Assembly (NCBI GenBank): GCA_013416485.1
Contig: JACCEO010000007.1
Span: 115,303 to 179,302, forward strand
DNA length: 64,000 nucleotides
Direction: 5' to 3'
Source of the DNA: Alcaligenaceae bacterium
GTDB lineage: Bacteria > Pseudomonadota > Gammaproteobacteria > Burkholderiales > Burkholderiaceae_B
In this document: positions 1 to 10,611 of the stretch, in pieces
How positions within the stretch are numbered: position 1 is the stretch's first letter
Layout of the letters: each line of letters starts with the position of its first letter
Notes under the pieces: model-generated
The model's input: only the letters and a program-made list of their open reading frames with translations
The model's database searches: none
What the model was told of the DNA's origin: nothing
Translations under genes and position numbers: made by a program

Positions 1-1448
1 AAGCGGTCTATACCTATGCCGCAACCGCCAGTAGGGGGCATACCGTACTCCAGGGCGCGTATGTAGTCAGCATCGTAATACATGGCTTCTTCGTCACCTG
101 CGTCTTTTGCTTCCACTTGCGCTAAAAATCTGGCGGCTTGGTCTTCTGGGTCGTTCAACTCAGAAAAACCGTTGGCTATTTCACGACCTGTAATAAATAG
201 CTCGAATCGTTCGGTGATGCCTTCCTGGGTATCTGATGCCCTGGCCAATGGCGACACCTCTACTGGGTAATCAATAATAAAGGTAGGATTCCAAAGCTTG
301 GCCTCGGCAGTTTCTTCAAATAAGGCCAGTTGGAGTGCACCTACACCAGCACGCCCCAGTACCGGGCCATCGATATCTGCGCCCAGGCGTTTCAGTTCAG
401 TACGTAAAAAAACCACGTCGTGTAATTGTGCCGTGGTGTAGCCGGGCGCATATTTTTCTATCGCCTGAACGATGGTTAAACGATCAAAGGGCTGGCTTAA
501 ATCCAGTGCTTGCTCTTGGTAAGTGAGATTAGCGGTACCGCAGGCGGCTATTGCTGCTGCGCGTATTACCGCTTCAGTGAAGTCCATCAGCCAGCGGTAA
601 TCGGTGTAGGCGGCATAAAACTCCATCATGGTGAATTCTGGATTGTGCCGTGGACTAACCCCTTCGTTGCGGAAGTTGCGGTTGATTTCAAACACACGTT
701 CGAAACCACCCACAATGAGTCGTTTTAAATACAGTTCTGGTGCGATGCGCAGGAACATTTCCATATCCAGCGCATTGTGGTGGGTAACAAAGGGCTTTGC
801 AGCGGCGCCACCAGGGATGGGGTGCAGCATAGGGGTTTCAACTTCTAGGAAGTCGGCATCCAGCATAAACTGGCGCACACCTGCTATGGCTTTGCTGCGT
901 GCCTTGAAGGTCCTGCGTGTGGCCTCGTTCATGACCAGATCCACATAGCGCTGGCGGTAACGAATTTCTTGATCAGCCAAGCCGTGGAACTTGTCGGGTA
1001 GTGGGCGTAAGGACTTCGACAGTAAGCGTACCGTAGTGGCGCGTATCGACAGTTCACCTTTATTGGTTTTGAACATTGTGCCTTCAACGGCCAGAATGTC
1101 GCCTATATCCCAAGTTTTGAATTGCTCGTATAACGCTTCATCGAGTACAGATTTATCTAGATAAATTTGTATGCGTCCAGAGCTGTCTTGCAAGGTGGCA
1201 AAACTGGCTTTTCCCATGACACGTTTTAGCATCATCCGTCCAGCGACTTTTACCGGTACTGGGGATTGAGCCAGGACTTCTTTATCCAGAGCATCGTAAG
1301 TGGCATGCAGCAGGGCTGCTTGGTGTTCAGGTTGGAAGTCGTTTGGGTAGACGGGGCCTACACTGCGCAAGCGTTCCAGCTTACCCCGGCGCTCGGCGAT
1401 TAAGTGGTTTTCGTCAGCAGAGGTTGGGGCAGGAGTTGATTGAGTCAT
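1..1448 (-). CDS. lysS: Lysyl-tRNA synthetase, class II (3' end beyond window)
   Basis: Charges tRNA-Lys with lysine in the cytoplasm. I translated the minus strand from ATG at 1448; it stays open to the window edge, so only the last residues are missing. The N-terminal half is the OB-fold anticodon-binding domain. The catalytic domain shows class II motif 2 around '[20 protein letters not shown]' and, near the edge, the '[10 protein letters not shown]' motif 3. The segment '[17 protein letters not shown]' is typical of LysRS. It lies 8 bp downstream of an SDR gene and is read in the same direction as prfB, an arrangement common near prfB in proteobacteria. The missing end is a window effect, not a truncation. 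Confidence 0.97.
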   Translation of the reverse strand, partial: MTQSTPAPTSADENHLIAERRGKLERLRSVGPVYPNDFQPEHQAALLHATYDALDKEVLAQSPVPVKVAGRMMLKRVMGKASFATLQDSSGRIQIYLDKSVLDEALYEQFKTWDIGDILAVEGTMFKTNKGELSIRATTVRLLSKSLRPLPDKFHGLADQEIRYRQRYVDLVMNEATRRTFKARSKAIAGVRQFMLDADFLEVETPMLHPIPGGAAAKPFVTHHNALDMEMFLRIAPELYLKRLIVGGFERVFEINRNFRNEGVSPRHNPEFTMMEFYAAYTDYRWLMDFTEAVIRAAAIAACGTANLTYQEQALDLSQPFDRLTIVQAIEKYAPGYTTAQLHDVVFLRTELKRLGADIDGPVLGRAGVGALQLALFEETAEAKLWNPTFIIDYPVEVSPLARASDTQEGITERFELFITGREIANGFSELNDPEDQAARFLAQVEAKDAGDEEAMYYDADYIRALEYGMPPTGGCGIGIDR

Positions 1449-1456
1449 TGTATTTT

Positions 1457-2209
1457 TTAAAGGTGATGGCGTATGTCATCCAGCACGGTAGTGCCGAAGT
1501 CTGCGCTATTCATATAAGTAAGTATGGCGTTTGCGATAGTGCTTGCTTGTGCGAGTTGGCCGTGTTGGTGCAATTGCACAAACCTATCCACATTGGGGAA
1601 ATCGCTGCTTGAGGTATCACGTATGGTGGATTGCATGTCGGTGTCTATGACACCTGGTGCTAACGAGACTATGCGTAGATCGTGATTTTCGGCTTGGACT
1701 ACCTGAGTATACATATCCAGTGCGGCTTTGGTGGCGCAATATACCCCCCAGCCTGAGGTGGGACCGCGTCCGGCACCTGATGATATGTTCAATACACGGC
1801 GGTCGGCATTCAGACCTTGGGTTGCTTGTAGGAACAAAGCGGTCAGGGCGATGACACTGCTTACATTAAGCGAGAAAGCCTGATTAATGGCAAGCAGCTT
1901 ATCCAGCGAAGGGGCTAGGCCTATAGGAGCGACCACGCCTGCATTATTAATTAGTAGATAACGGCTGGCAGCACGGGGCAATGCGGCGATAACTGGTTGT
2001 ATGACGGTATTGAAGCTGGCTGGGTCAGATAAGTCAGCTTGTACATGTTTTAGCGTACATGATGCCAGCGTAGCTTGTTCAGCCAGTGGCGAGTTTTGGC
2101 CGCGCGCAATAGTGATTAAATGTACATTCGGGCCCAGCAAACCTTGGGCCAAAGCTAGACCTAGGCCTTTTGAAGCACCTGTAACAATAGCAACCGTAGT
2201 AATCGACAT
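1457..2209 (-). CDS. SDR-family NAD(P)-dependent oxidoreductase
   Basis: A 250-residue classical short-chain dehydrogenase/reductase, substrate unknown. Visible motifs are the cofactor-binding 'TGASKGLG' at residues ~10-17, 'NNAG' at ~88, the catalytic Ser in 'NISSGAG' and the 'YCATK' catalytic Tyr/Lys pair. The overall pattern, including the late '[12 protein letters not shown]', resembles sepiapterin/benzil reductase-like SDRs. It starts 3 bp after the prfB stop and ends 8 bp before lysS, so it is probably cotranscribed with both. The function cannot be set more closely from sequence. Confidence 0.9.
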   Translation of the reverse strand: MSITTVAIVTGASKGLGLALAQGLLGPNVHLITIARGQNSPLAEQATLASCTLKHVQADLSDPASFNTVIQPVIAALPRAASRYLLINNAGVVAPIGLAPSLDKLLAINQAFSLNVSSVIALTALFLQATQGLNADRRVLNISSGAGRGPTSGWGVYCATKAALDMYTQVVQAENHDLRIVSLAPGVIDTDMQSTIRDTSSSDFPNVDRFVQLHQHGQLAQASTIANAILTYMNSADFGTTVLDDIRHHL

Positions 2210-2212
2210 CGC

Positions 2213-3317
2213 TTATACCCCTTGTTTTAGACTGGCCTGTATAAATGGATCCAAGTCACCATCCAGCACTTTTTGGGTGTTGGATATTTCGACGTTGGTA
2301 CGCAGGTCTTTGATACGACTTTGGTCCAGTACATAGGATCGTATCTGATGTCCCCAACCTACATCGCTTTTTGCATCTTCGAGCTTGTTTTGCTCGGCCA
2401 TACGTTCGCGCATTTCGCGTTCGTAAAGGCGAGACTTCAGCATTTGCATAGCTTCAGCACGGTTACGGTGTTGGGACCTGTCGTTTTGACACTGTACGAC
2501 AATACCAGTGGGTTCGTGAGTAATACGTACCGCTGAGTCCGTTTTGTTTACGTGTTGACCGCCGGCACCACTGGCACGGTAGGTATCTATACGTAAATCG
2601 GCAGGATTAACTTCGACTTCAAACGAGTCATCAATTTCTGGATACACAAACACACTAGCAAAAGACGTGTGTCGGCCATTGGCTGAGTCAAAGGGGCTTT
2701 TCCTAACCAGACGATGTACACCGATTTCAGTGCGCAGAAAACCAAAGGCGTAATCCCCTTCGATTTTAATGGTGGCGGATTTGATGCCGGCCACTTCACC
2801 GTGTGATTCTTCCATGACTTCTGCTTTGAAGTCTTTGCGTTCGCAATAGCGTAGGTATTGACGTAACAAGATTGAGGCCCAGTCTTGGGCTTCGGTGCCA
2901 CCAGCACCGGCTTGTATGTCCATGAAGCAATTGAGTGGATCGGCTGGGTTGGAAAACATGCGGCGGAACTCAAGGTCTTCCAGCATATTAGCTAATACGG
3001 CGATGTCTTCCTCAATAGCGATCAGTGTTGCTTCATCGTCGTCAGCGCTGGCTAGCTCGAACAGGTCATTAGCATCTTGCAAACCGGTAGCCAAGGTGTC
3101 TAGCGTATCAACAATTTTTTCTAAGCTTCGTTTTTCTCGACCTAGTGATTGCGCATTGGCAGGGTCATTCCAGACTTCGGCGCTTTCAAGTTCGGCGTTG
3201 ACTACATGCAGGCGTTCCGCTTTTGCATCGTAGTCAAAGATACCTCCGCAGGGCCAATTGACGGTCGGCGTAGTCCTCTAGGTGAGCGGCAATTTGATTT
3301 TGGCGTTCGGCTTCCAT
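2213..3317 (-). CDS. prfB: Peptide chain release factor 2 (programmed +1 frameshift)
   Basis: RF2 recognises UGA and UAA stop codons and triggers peptide release on the ribosome. The gene is read in two frames: ATG at 3317 opens 27 codons ending in Tyr-Leu, then an in-frame TGA (3236-3234), after which the main frame continues from 3235 to 2213 for a ~367-residue product, normal for RF2. The 'SPF' stop-recognition tripeptide and the 'GGQ' catalytic motif (in '[10 protein letters not shown]') are present. The frameshift is autoregulatory in this family: low RF2 gives a pause at UGA and a slip into the productive frame. The SDR and lysS genes follow on the same strand. Confidence 0.97.
3233..3247 (-). 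promoter_or_regulatory. prfB: prfB +1 programmed frameshift site
   Basis: On the minus strand the sequence reads GGAGG-TAT-CTT-TGA-C: an internal Shine-Dalgarno-like GGAGG three bases before the slippery CTT, then the in-frame UGA and a C. This is the conserved RF2 recoding layout. The reading frames on either side join exactly at this point. Confidence 0.95.
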
Positions 3318-3364
3318 GATAGTTCCTTAATGATTCGTGGTGCTAACCCATCATTTTAACTGAT

Positions 3365-3395
3365 CAAAAAAAGGGCGACATAATGTCGCCCTTTT
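3365..3395 (-). terminator. Rho-independent terminator of the dctPQM operon
   Basis: A near-perfect hairpin with arms AAAAGGGCGACAT and ATGTCGCCCTTTT separated by one base, followed on the minus strand by a run of T (complement of the A tract at 3366-3372). It lies 25 bp past the dctM stop and before prfB. Its A/T symmetry would also allow some termination from the other side. Confidence 0.9.
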
Positions 3396-3419
3396 GTGCT
3401 ATTGGGACCTACATTGGAT

Positions 3420-4700
3420 TTAGAATGCCCCCAAGTTTGGTAGCCACAGTGATATTTGTGGTACGTAGGTAATCAGTACCAAGTAACTTAGTAATACGAT
3501 CAGCCAGGGTGAGGCAGCACGCATTACCTGACCTATGGACATCTTGGTAATACCGGCTGTAACGAATAGGTTAAGTCCTATAGGGGGCGTTACCATACCG
3601 ATTTCCAAGTTGACCACCATAATAATGCCCAGGTGTACCGGATCAATTCCCAACTGCGTAGCAATAGGGAACAGTATGGGTGCCATGATCAGGATAATGC
3701 CTGTAGGCTCCATGAACATACCGGCAATTAACAGCAGAATATTCACAACAATCAGGAACTGCCAGATTTCCATATCCCAGGCCAGAATTTGTTCTGCGAT
3801 CATTTGCGGAATGCGTTCTGTAGTTAGAACATGAGCAAACAACAAGGCGTTGGCGATGATGAACATCAGCATGATAGTGACTTTCCCTGCATCGATTAAG
3901 ACTTTAGGTACATCACGCAGATTGATATCGCGGTAGACAAATACAGCAACAAAAAAGGCATAAACTGCGGCAACTGCTGCCGCTTCGGTGGGGGTGAATA
4001 TACCACCGTAGATGCCACCCAAGATAATGACAATAAGCAGTAAACCCCAGATGGAGTCACGACCAGCGATCATTACTTCACGCATGCTGGCACGAGGTTG
4101 GCGAGGCATGTCTTTGATACGGGCGACAACATAGATCACTATCATGATGATAAGACCTAGCAGTAGTCCAGGCACGACACCAGCCATAAACAGACGGCCT
4201 ACCGATGTTTCGGTGGCTGCGCCGTATACGACCATAACAATGGATGGTGGTATTAATATGCCTAGTGTGCCTGCGTTACAAATAACACCAGCAGCAAAAC
4301 CCTGGCTATAACCAGCGCGTACCATGCCTGCAATCACAATGGAACCTACTGCGACTACGGTGGCAGGCGAGGACCCAGACACGGCGGCGAACATCACACA
4401 TGCCAATACCGACGCAATCGCTAAACCACCATGCAGGTGACCTACCGTGGCCATGGCAAAACGTATCATGCGTCGTGCCACACCACCGGTGGTCATGAAG
4501 GTACCAGCCAGGATAAAGAAGGGTATGGCCATTAAGGTGAAGTGTTCAGAGGTTTCGAACATTTTCAGGCTTAATGATGCTAGCGAGTCGGTTCCCAATA
4601 GCAAAATGGTCAAAATGGAGGAAAGTCCAAGTGCCACTGCCACGGGCATGCCCATGAACATAAAAAGGAACAGTAAAACAAATAAGGCTACCGTAGTCAT
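3420..4700 (-). CDS. dctM: TRAP transporter large permease subunit (DctM family)
   Basis: A 426-residue, highly hydrophobic protein, the usual length for DctM, with about 12 predicted membrane segments. It forms the ion-driven translocation channel of a TRAP carboxylate importer in the inner membrane. Family features include the early 'FMGMPVAVALGLSS', the conserved 'SGSSPATVVAVGSI' and 'GILIPPSI' segments, and 'EIGMVTPPIGLN' near the C-terminus. It starts two bases after the dctQ stop and is the last gene of the operon. The carried acid (C4-dicarboxylate, sialic acid, another organic acid) cannot be read from this subunit. Confidence 0.95.
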   Translation of the reverse strand: MTTVALFVLLFLFMFMGMPVAVALGLSSILTILLLGTDSLASLSLKMFETSEHFTLMAIPFFILAGTFMTTGGVARRMIRFAMATVGHLHGGLAIASVLACVMFAAVSGSSPATVVAVGSIVIAGMVRAGYSQGFAAGVICNAGTLGILIPPSIVMVVYGAATETSVGRLFMAGVVPGLLLGLIIMIVIYVVARIKDMPRQPRASMREVMIAGRDSIWGLLLIVIILGGIYGGIFTPTEAAAVAAVYAFFVAVFVYRDINLRDVPKVLIDAGKVTIMLMFIIANALLFAHVLTTERIPQMIAEQILAWDMEIWQFLIVVNILLLIAGMFMEPTGIILIMAPILFPIATQLGIDPVHLGIIMVVNLEIGMVTPPIGLNLFVTAGITKMSIGQVMRAASPWLIVLLSYLVLITYVPQISLWLPNLGAF

Positions 4701-4702
4701 GA

Positions 4703-5254
4703 CTAATTCCCGTTGTTATTGTTGTTATCGTAGGTGTCGGTTGAGCTATATTTCAATGCGTCAGCAACTTCATCGCCAAGCAAACTGGCATCGCTGCCAT
4801 GCAACTGACGGATAAACACTTGAGTGAAGCGGAATAGCAATAACGCGAAACCTAGGGGCAAGACCATACGCGGTACCCATTGTGGGATGGGAATGTCTTG
4901 AGCCAGAATACCGATTTCATACATTTTTGCGGTGTATATCCAGCCACCGATAAAAATGATGACGGCATAGACCATGCATAGAAACGTGGCTGCTAGGGCA
5001 ACTTTGTGGGCTGCGCCTTTGGGTAGTAGCTTGACTACGGCATCAACACCAATATGTGCGCCTACGCGCACACCATACGATATGCCGATAAAAATTAGGC
5101 CAGCAAAGAACCAGGTTGATAATTCTAGGGCCCAGACAAAGCTATAGTTGAAAAAATATCGAGCTACGACTTGTGCAAAGGTAACCACCGTCATTGCTGC
5201 AAGTAAAAAGGCGATTAGTCCTTCTTCAAGGCGCTCGAGCCAAAGAAATTTCAT
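4703..5254 (-). CDS. dctQ: TRAP transporter small permease subunit (DctQ family)
   Basis: A 183-residue membrane protein with four hydrophobic segments, the small membrane partner that pairs with DctM. The 'EGLIAFLLAAMTVVTFAQVVARY' region (residues ~10-32) and 'WALELSTWFFAGLIFIG' are typical of the family. The C-terminus is unusual: a hydrophilic tail with five consecutive Asn from a short AAC/AAT repeat, which may be length-variable and is probably not functional. The gene lies between dctP and dctM, with dctM starting immediately after its stop. Confidence 0.93.
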   Translation of the reverse strand: MKFLWLERLEEGLIAFLLAAMTVVTFAQVVARYFFNYSFVWALELSTWFFAGLIFIGISYGVRVGAHIGVDAVVKLLPKGAAHKVALAATFLCMVYAVIIFIGGWIYTAKMYEIGILAQDIPIPQWVPRMVLPLGFALLLFRFTQVFIRQLHGSDASLLGDEVADALKYSSTDTYDNNNNNGN

Positions 5255-5285
5255 GGTAGATATCCGAAGCGGAGTGATAAGAAAA

Positions 5286-5305
5286 CGGCCGCTGTCAGGC
5301 GGCCG
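5286..5305 (-). terminator. Intercistronic hairpin between dctP and dctQ
   Basis: Seven-bp all-G/C stem (CGGCCGC / GCGGCCG) with a six-base loop; on the minus strand it is followed by TTTTC. It could act as a partial terminator or 3' stabiliser that keeps the binding protein above the membrane subunits, as often seen in binding-protein operons. That role is inferred from position. Confidence 0.55.
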
Positions 5306-5333
5306 AAAACAGTAATTTTACAATAGTCTGAAA

Positions 5334-6335
<1,002 letters not shown>

Positions 6336-6481
6336 TTAGGCTCCAGATAAAAAAATGATACAGTTTGCTTAGAATACGAGGTAATGTAGCATGCCATGAT
6401 TGACTAATCCATGCTGCTGATATAAGGGTTATCATGGGTAGGATCGCCGTTTAATCATGAAATCTGCCAGAGAAAACACTA

Positions 6482-6991
6482 GTGAATAAAAATTTTAACC
6501 TATGGCGATATCTAGGAATCCTAGGGTTGATTCTAGGCACTAGTGTCGTTGTGGCGACTACCTTAAAGCCCCTTAACGATACCCGTACCATATTGACTTT
6601 GCAGGGAAATATCCAATCGGCAGATCCTATAAGCTTAAGTTTGTCTGATCTGCAGGCATTGCCGCAGCATCAACTTGTTACTTCGACTGCAGTTACAGAC
6701 GGGACGTTAACGTTTGATGGCGTATTGATGCGTGATTTACTAGCTAGCGTGTCAGCCCAAGGCAGCACCGTGGTTGCTGAAGCCAGTAATGGTTACAGTA
6801 TAGACATTCCTTGGGCTGATACCCAGAATTACAATGTGTTGGTGGCTTGGGCTGTAGATGGGGTTCTACTGGAACCTAGCGGTAAAGGCCCATTATGGAT
6901 AGTTTATCCTCGGGATCAATTCCGACAATTACGGGATATACGCTACGACTATCGTTGGGTATGGCAGTTGAATCGATTAATCATCAAATAA
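6482..6991 (+). CDS. Periplasmic molybdopterin-oxidoreductase-fold protein
   Basis: A 169-residue protein starting at GTG, with an N-terminal membrane anchor or signal segment (residues ~10-27). The rest resembles the sulfite-oxidase-type molybdopterin-binding fold: a 'LSLSDLQALPQ' helix, 'FDGVLMRDLL', 'DIPWADTQNYNVLVAWAVDG' and 'GPLWIVYPRD'. The Cys that binds molybdenum in true enzymes of this fold is absent, so it is probably not catalytic. It lies 31 bp upstream of a sensor kinase and response regulator in the same direction, which suggests a periplasmic sensing accessory; that is inference from context. Confidence 0.75.
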   Translation: MNKNFNLWRYLGILGLILGTSVVVATTLKPLNDTRTILTLQGNIQSADPISLSLSDLQALPQHQLVTSTAVTDGTLTFDGVLMRDLLASVSAQGSTVVAEASNGYSIDIPWADTQNYNVLVAWAVDGVLLEPSGKGPLWIVYPRDQFRQLRDIRYDYRWVWQLNRLIIK

Positions 6992-7022
6992 TCATGTTAG
7001 CAACGTTTGCTGTGGTCACCCT

Positions 7023-8408
7023 GTGGGGCCAAGGGTGTTGAAACTACGACTTGCGCAATCATTAGGGTATGTGTTGCCCCTTGCCGCGGTGGTGACCTTG
7101 ACGTTGCTGTTTATTATGGCCTTGGTACGCTTAGCTGAAATACAGCAAGATATGCGTCATAACGTTAGCGCCAATATGTTGTGGGTAGTTACACAGACAC
7201 AAGCTGAAAGCTTGACTCTTAGTGCCGCTTTGCATGCCGTAGAATCGAATCAGCCACAATCCCAAGATCTAACCCAACAGTTTAATTTGTTGCATAGCCG
7301 TTTGCGCTTGTTGCTGGAAGGGCCACAACGTCGTTATTTAGATCAATATCATTTATGGCCATTATTGGCCCAACCCAGCGAACAGGCTTTGCAGTTAGGA
7401 CCATTGATCAAGCAGATTTCTGCTGGTCAGCTACCACCGTCAGTTGCCTTGGATGTGCTGGAACCACTGAACGCAATATTACGTCAGGTGGCCAGTAAGA
7501 CTATGGTTGTTCAGTGGGAAGAAATGGGTGGACGTATGGATAAATACCGCGATGCGGTATTGGTCATTATCTTCCTAATGATAGGCATAGTAATTTGCAG
7601 CCTGATTATTTCAGTGCGTATGTTCTTGGCTTTAAGGCGTAATAGACAAACCAGAGAAATGGAGCGCCATGCTGCTGTGCTGGAATCTGAACTGGTTAGT
7701 GAACGCAAAGTCAGCGAACTTTACCGTAGCTTTGGAGCGATGGTGTCGCATCAGTTTCGTACTCCCTTGGCGATTATTGATGCCAGCATGCAACGTTTGC
7801 TACGTATGGGTAATAAGATCGAACCTGATGAAATTGCTCGTCGTGTAGGGAAAGTTAGAAAAGCTACCCAACGGCTTACTCGCCTGATAGACAATACTCT
7901 GATCGCTGATCAATACGTTGATATGGTCAGTGTCAGACTGGAGGACTGTGATTTGGGCTTGTTGGTGCGCGAGGTGTGTCAGTCGCAACGTATTATTGCT
8001 CCGGCTAGCCCTTTGAATATCGATATACAGTCAACGTTGCGGGTGACGTGTGACCCGTCATTGGTGGAACATATCTTGTTTAACTTTTTGTCCAATGCAG
8101 TGAAGTATTCTGAGCCAGAAGCCAATATCCATATCAAGGTATTTCAAGAGGGCGAGCATTTGTGCTGTTCTGTCTCTGACCAAGGGATAGGGGTGAGCCA
8201 AGAACAATTAGAGCAGGTCTTTGATCGGTATTTTCGTAGCGATGCGGTTGCCGCCATACAAGGCACTGGCATAGGTCTGTATGTAGCCCGTAAGCTGGCT
8301 TTGATTCAGGGGGGGCAGATCAGGGCCAGTTCTGTAGAAGGGCATGGCTCTATATTTACCTTGTGCTTGCCTGCAGCCAGTACGTACTTAGCAGAAAAAT
8401 CATCATGA
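7023..8408 (+). CDS. Membrane sensor histidine kinase
   Basis: A 461-residue two-component kinase. A membrane segment at ~15-37 and another at ~178-200 bracket a periplasmic sensor domain of about 140 residues with no recognised family. The H-box 'SHQFRTPLA' (His ~243) is followed by an N-box 'NFLSNAVKYS', the G1 'DQGIGV' and the G2 'GTGIGLYVARKL', so the HATPase domain is intact. The start is uncertain: GTG at 7023 or 7035 are the plausible choices. The stop overlaps the response-regulator start by four bases, so the two are translationally coupled. The signal is unknown; the upstream periplasmic protein is a candidate partner. Confidence 0.92.
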   Translation: MGPRVLKLRLAQSLGYVLPLAAVVTLTLLFIMALVRLAEIQQDMRHNVSANMLWVVTQTQAESLTLSAALHAVESNQPQSQDLTQQFNLLHSRLRLLLEGPQRRYLDQYHLWPLLAQPSEQALQLGPLIKQISAGQLPPSVALDVLEPLNAILRQVASKTMVVQWEEMGGRMDKYRDAVLVIIFLMIGIVICSLIISVRMFLALRRNRQTREMERHAAVLESELVSERKVSELYRSFGAMVSHQFRTPLAIIDASMQRLLRMGNKIEPDEIARRVGKVRKATQRLTRLIDNTLIADQYVDMVSVRLEDCDLGLLVREVCQSQRIIAPASPLNIDIQSTLRVTCDPSLVEHILFNFLSNAVKYSEPEANIHIKVFQEGEHLCCSVSDQGIGVSQEQLEQVFDRYFRSDAVAAIQGTGIGLYVARKLALIQGGQIRASSVEGHGSIFTLCLPAASTYLAEKSS

Positions 8409-9478
8409 GTATTATGGCTGTTGATGGCAGCAAGTCGTTGATTTTGTGTATAGAAGACGAGGCTGATTTACGTGAGGACCTTGTCGATGAGCTGCTGGAA
8501 GCAGGTTATAAGGTCATTGCAGCTTCCACGGCGCTACAGGCTTTAGAATATCTGCAAACCCAACATCCCAACCTCATCCTGTGCGACATTACCATGCCTG
8601 GAATGGATGGGTATACGCTGCTGGATATCGTCAGGGAAACACGCCCGGATTTAGCCGATACGCCGTTTGTATTCTTGACGGCACAAGCCTCACCAGAACA
8701 AGTCGTGCGTGGTAAGTTGGCGGGGGCAGATGACTATTTGGTAAAGCCCGTTGATTTTGATCTAATGTTGGCGACTATTGCCTCACGGCTACAGCAAGTG
8801 GCCCGTATACAACAACGTTTTACTCAGCAGACTTTGCAACTGCAACGCACACTGGCAGGCGTGCATGAACAACAAATTCTTGACCGGTTTCAACAGATTG
8901 CCCAGGCCTTTGATTATGTGTCTACTGGAATCGTGCTGCTAGATAGCCAAAGCAGGGTGCAGTTTGCCAATCGGGCTGCAGGTGACATCCTAGCGACTCA
9001 GGGGGGGGTACAGCTTGGGGACAGTTTTTCATTAGAGCATGGGCGCGTAGCAGCCGAGTTTCGCCAAGCCTTTGATACTGTGCTGGTTGCAGGCGTGAAA
9101 ACCGACGACGTGGTGGAGTGTGTCACCTTGCCTAGTCATGAGGGCAGAGAGTACGTGCTGTTAATGGTGTGTCCATTGGCTTGCACTCATAGCCTGAATC
9201 CTAGTGATCCAGCAGTGATGGTCATGATTTGTGATCCAGCACGTCGTTCCTTGTTACCAGCCCACGTGTTGGCAGGCTTGTTTCAGCTAACACCCACAGA
9301 GGCACAAGTGGCTTGTGCGTTTGCAGAGGGTAAACGCAGTGAACAAATTGCCGAGCAATTTGGGATATCGGTGACTACGGTGGCATTCCATAAGCGCAAT
9401 TTATTTCAAAAAACCAGAACCAATCGCCAAGCTGATTTGATAGCGCTTTTGTTGACGCTATCCGTTTTTGACGTATAG
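8405..9478 (+). CDS. Response regulator: REC, PAS-like middle, LuxR-type HTH
   Basis: A 357-residue regulator starting at ATG 8405, in ATGA overlap with the kinase stop. The receiver domain has the acidic pair in 'CIEDEADLRED', the phosphoacceptor Asp in 'LILCDITMPGMDGY' and the conserved Thr/Lys in 'FLTAQ' and 'LVKPVD'. A coiled linker (~125-165) leads to a PAS-like segment ('STGIVLLDSQSRVQFANRAA') and a C-terminal LuxR-like HTH ('LTPTEAQVACAFAEGK ... ISVTTVAFHKRN'). A PAS-like domain between receiver and HTH is less common than the two-domain NarL layout. Targets cannot be inferred from sequence. Confidence 0.92.
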   Translation: MSIMAVDGSKSLILCIEDEADLREDLVDELLEAGYKVIAASTALQALEYLQTQHPNLILCDITMPGMDGYTLLDIVRETRPDLADTPFVFLTAQASPEQVVRGKLAGADDYLVKPVDFDLMLATIASRLQQVARIQQRFTQQTLQLQRTLAGVHEQQILDRFQQIAQAFDYVSTGIVLLDSQSRVQFANRAAGDILATQGGVQLGDSFSLEHGRVAAEFRQAFDTVLVAGVKTDDVVECVTLPSHEGREYVLLMVCPLACTHSLNPSDPAVMVMICDPARRSLLPAHVLAGLFQLTPTEAQVACAFAEGKRSEQIAEQFGISVTTVAFHKRNLFQKTRTNRQADLIALLLTLSVFDV

Positions 9479-9618
9479 CCCAAGGTTAAAGGCGATTGCT
9501 CTTGTCGAGTCCCGTTCGTTTAGACGGCGCTGCTCTGGGAGGCTTACTCTATTATCGTGTCAGTAAGCGCCGGTTGTTGTTCTACCGGCCCAGATCTTAA
9601 GCCTACAGGAGACTAAAC

Positions 9619-10611
9619 ATGTGGGATTTTAGTATGAGGCGCGCTTTGCGCCTACTGCTGGCGACCATGCCCTTTATTATTTTGCGTTGCGCAGTGTATT
9701 TTGGCATAAGCGTTGCTTATGTATTAATTACTGGCGTGGGTGCTGGAGTAGGGTGGGGCATAGGGGGCTTGGGCGATTCAAGCTTTCAAGCCTCGGCCAC
9801 GTTGTGGGGCGGTGTTGCTGGGTTTGGCTTAACGGCAGGGGTAATGTATTTTTTGCGTGAATACATACTTTATGTGGTCAAAGCGGGACATATCGCGGTA
9901 TTGGTACGCTTAATCGATCAGCAGCCTATGCCTGAAGGAAAGTCACAAATATCCTATGCCAGTAGCATCGTTAAACAGCGTTTTGCTCAAACAAGTGTGT
10001 TATTTACTTTGGACCAGTTAAGCAAAGGGGTAATACGAGCTGTTACTGGTTTGGTACAGGGACTGACATCGTTATTACCTATACCTGGCCTGTCACAAAT
10101 TATGGGTATCGTCAGGGCGTTTCTGCGTATAGCAGTAGGGCTGGTTGACGAAGTCATCTTAGCCTATGCCATACGTACCAATAGTAATAACCCTTGGGCA
10201 TCCGCACAAACTGCCTTAGTGCTGTACGGCCAGAACGCAAAAAACATGCTTAAGAATGCTGCTTGGCTGACGTTGATTACTTATGGCTTAGCTGCGCTGG
10301 TTTTTCTTGTGATGTTGACCCCTGCTGCCGCTTTAGTCTATGTAATACCTGGCGCTTGGTCGGCGGGAGGCGTAATTTTTGCTTTGATATTTGCCTGGGC
10401 GGTAAAAGCGGCAGTGATAGAACCTTTTGCTATTGCCTGTTTGTTGCAAGCTTATTTCAAGGTGATTGAAGGCCAAACCCCAGACCCAGCTTGGGATGAA
10501 CGCCTTAGTGGCGTCTCTAAGAAATTTATTACACTCAAAGAAAAAGCAACAGGTTGGGCCAGCGGTAGTACCACTGTGGACCCAGCCTCTTCTAATAAGG
10601 AGCAGTTATGA
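9619..10611 (+). CDS. Uncharacterised multi-pass membrane protein
   Basis: A 330-residue protein with a clear ribosome site (CAGGAG) ahead of ATG 9619. About five or six hydrophobic stretches are visible: ~15-45, ~60-80, a central re-entrant-like region ~135-175, then ~215-245 and ~245-275. The C-terminal ~45 residues are hydrophilic. I do not recognise the family. The stop overlaps the start of the next gene by four bases (ATGA), so the two products probably act together in the envelope. Confidence 0.75.
   Translation: MWDFSMRRALRLLLATMPFIILRCAVYFGISVAYVLITGVGAGVGWGIGGLGDSSFQASATLWGGVAGFGLTAGVMYFLREYILYVVKAGHIAVLVRLIDQQPMPEGKSQISYASSIVKQRFAQTSVLFTLDQLSKGVIRAVTGLVQGLTSLLPIPGLSQIMGIVRAFLRIAVGLVDEVILAYAIRTNSNNPWASAQTALVLYGQNAKNMLKNAAWLTLITYGLAALVFLVMLTPAAALVYVIPGAWSAGGVIFALIFAWAVKAAVIEPFAIACLLQAYFKVIEGQTPDPAWDERLSGVSKKFITLKEKATGWASGSTTVDPASSNKEQL

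Noticed and set aside
1..1448. lysS as a truncated pseudogene
   Set aside because: The frame is open to the window edge and ends inside motif 3; only the window cuts it.
2213..3317. prfB as a frameshifted pseudogene
   Set aside because: The interruption is the conserved programmed frameshift of RF2.
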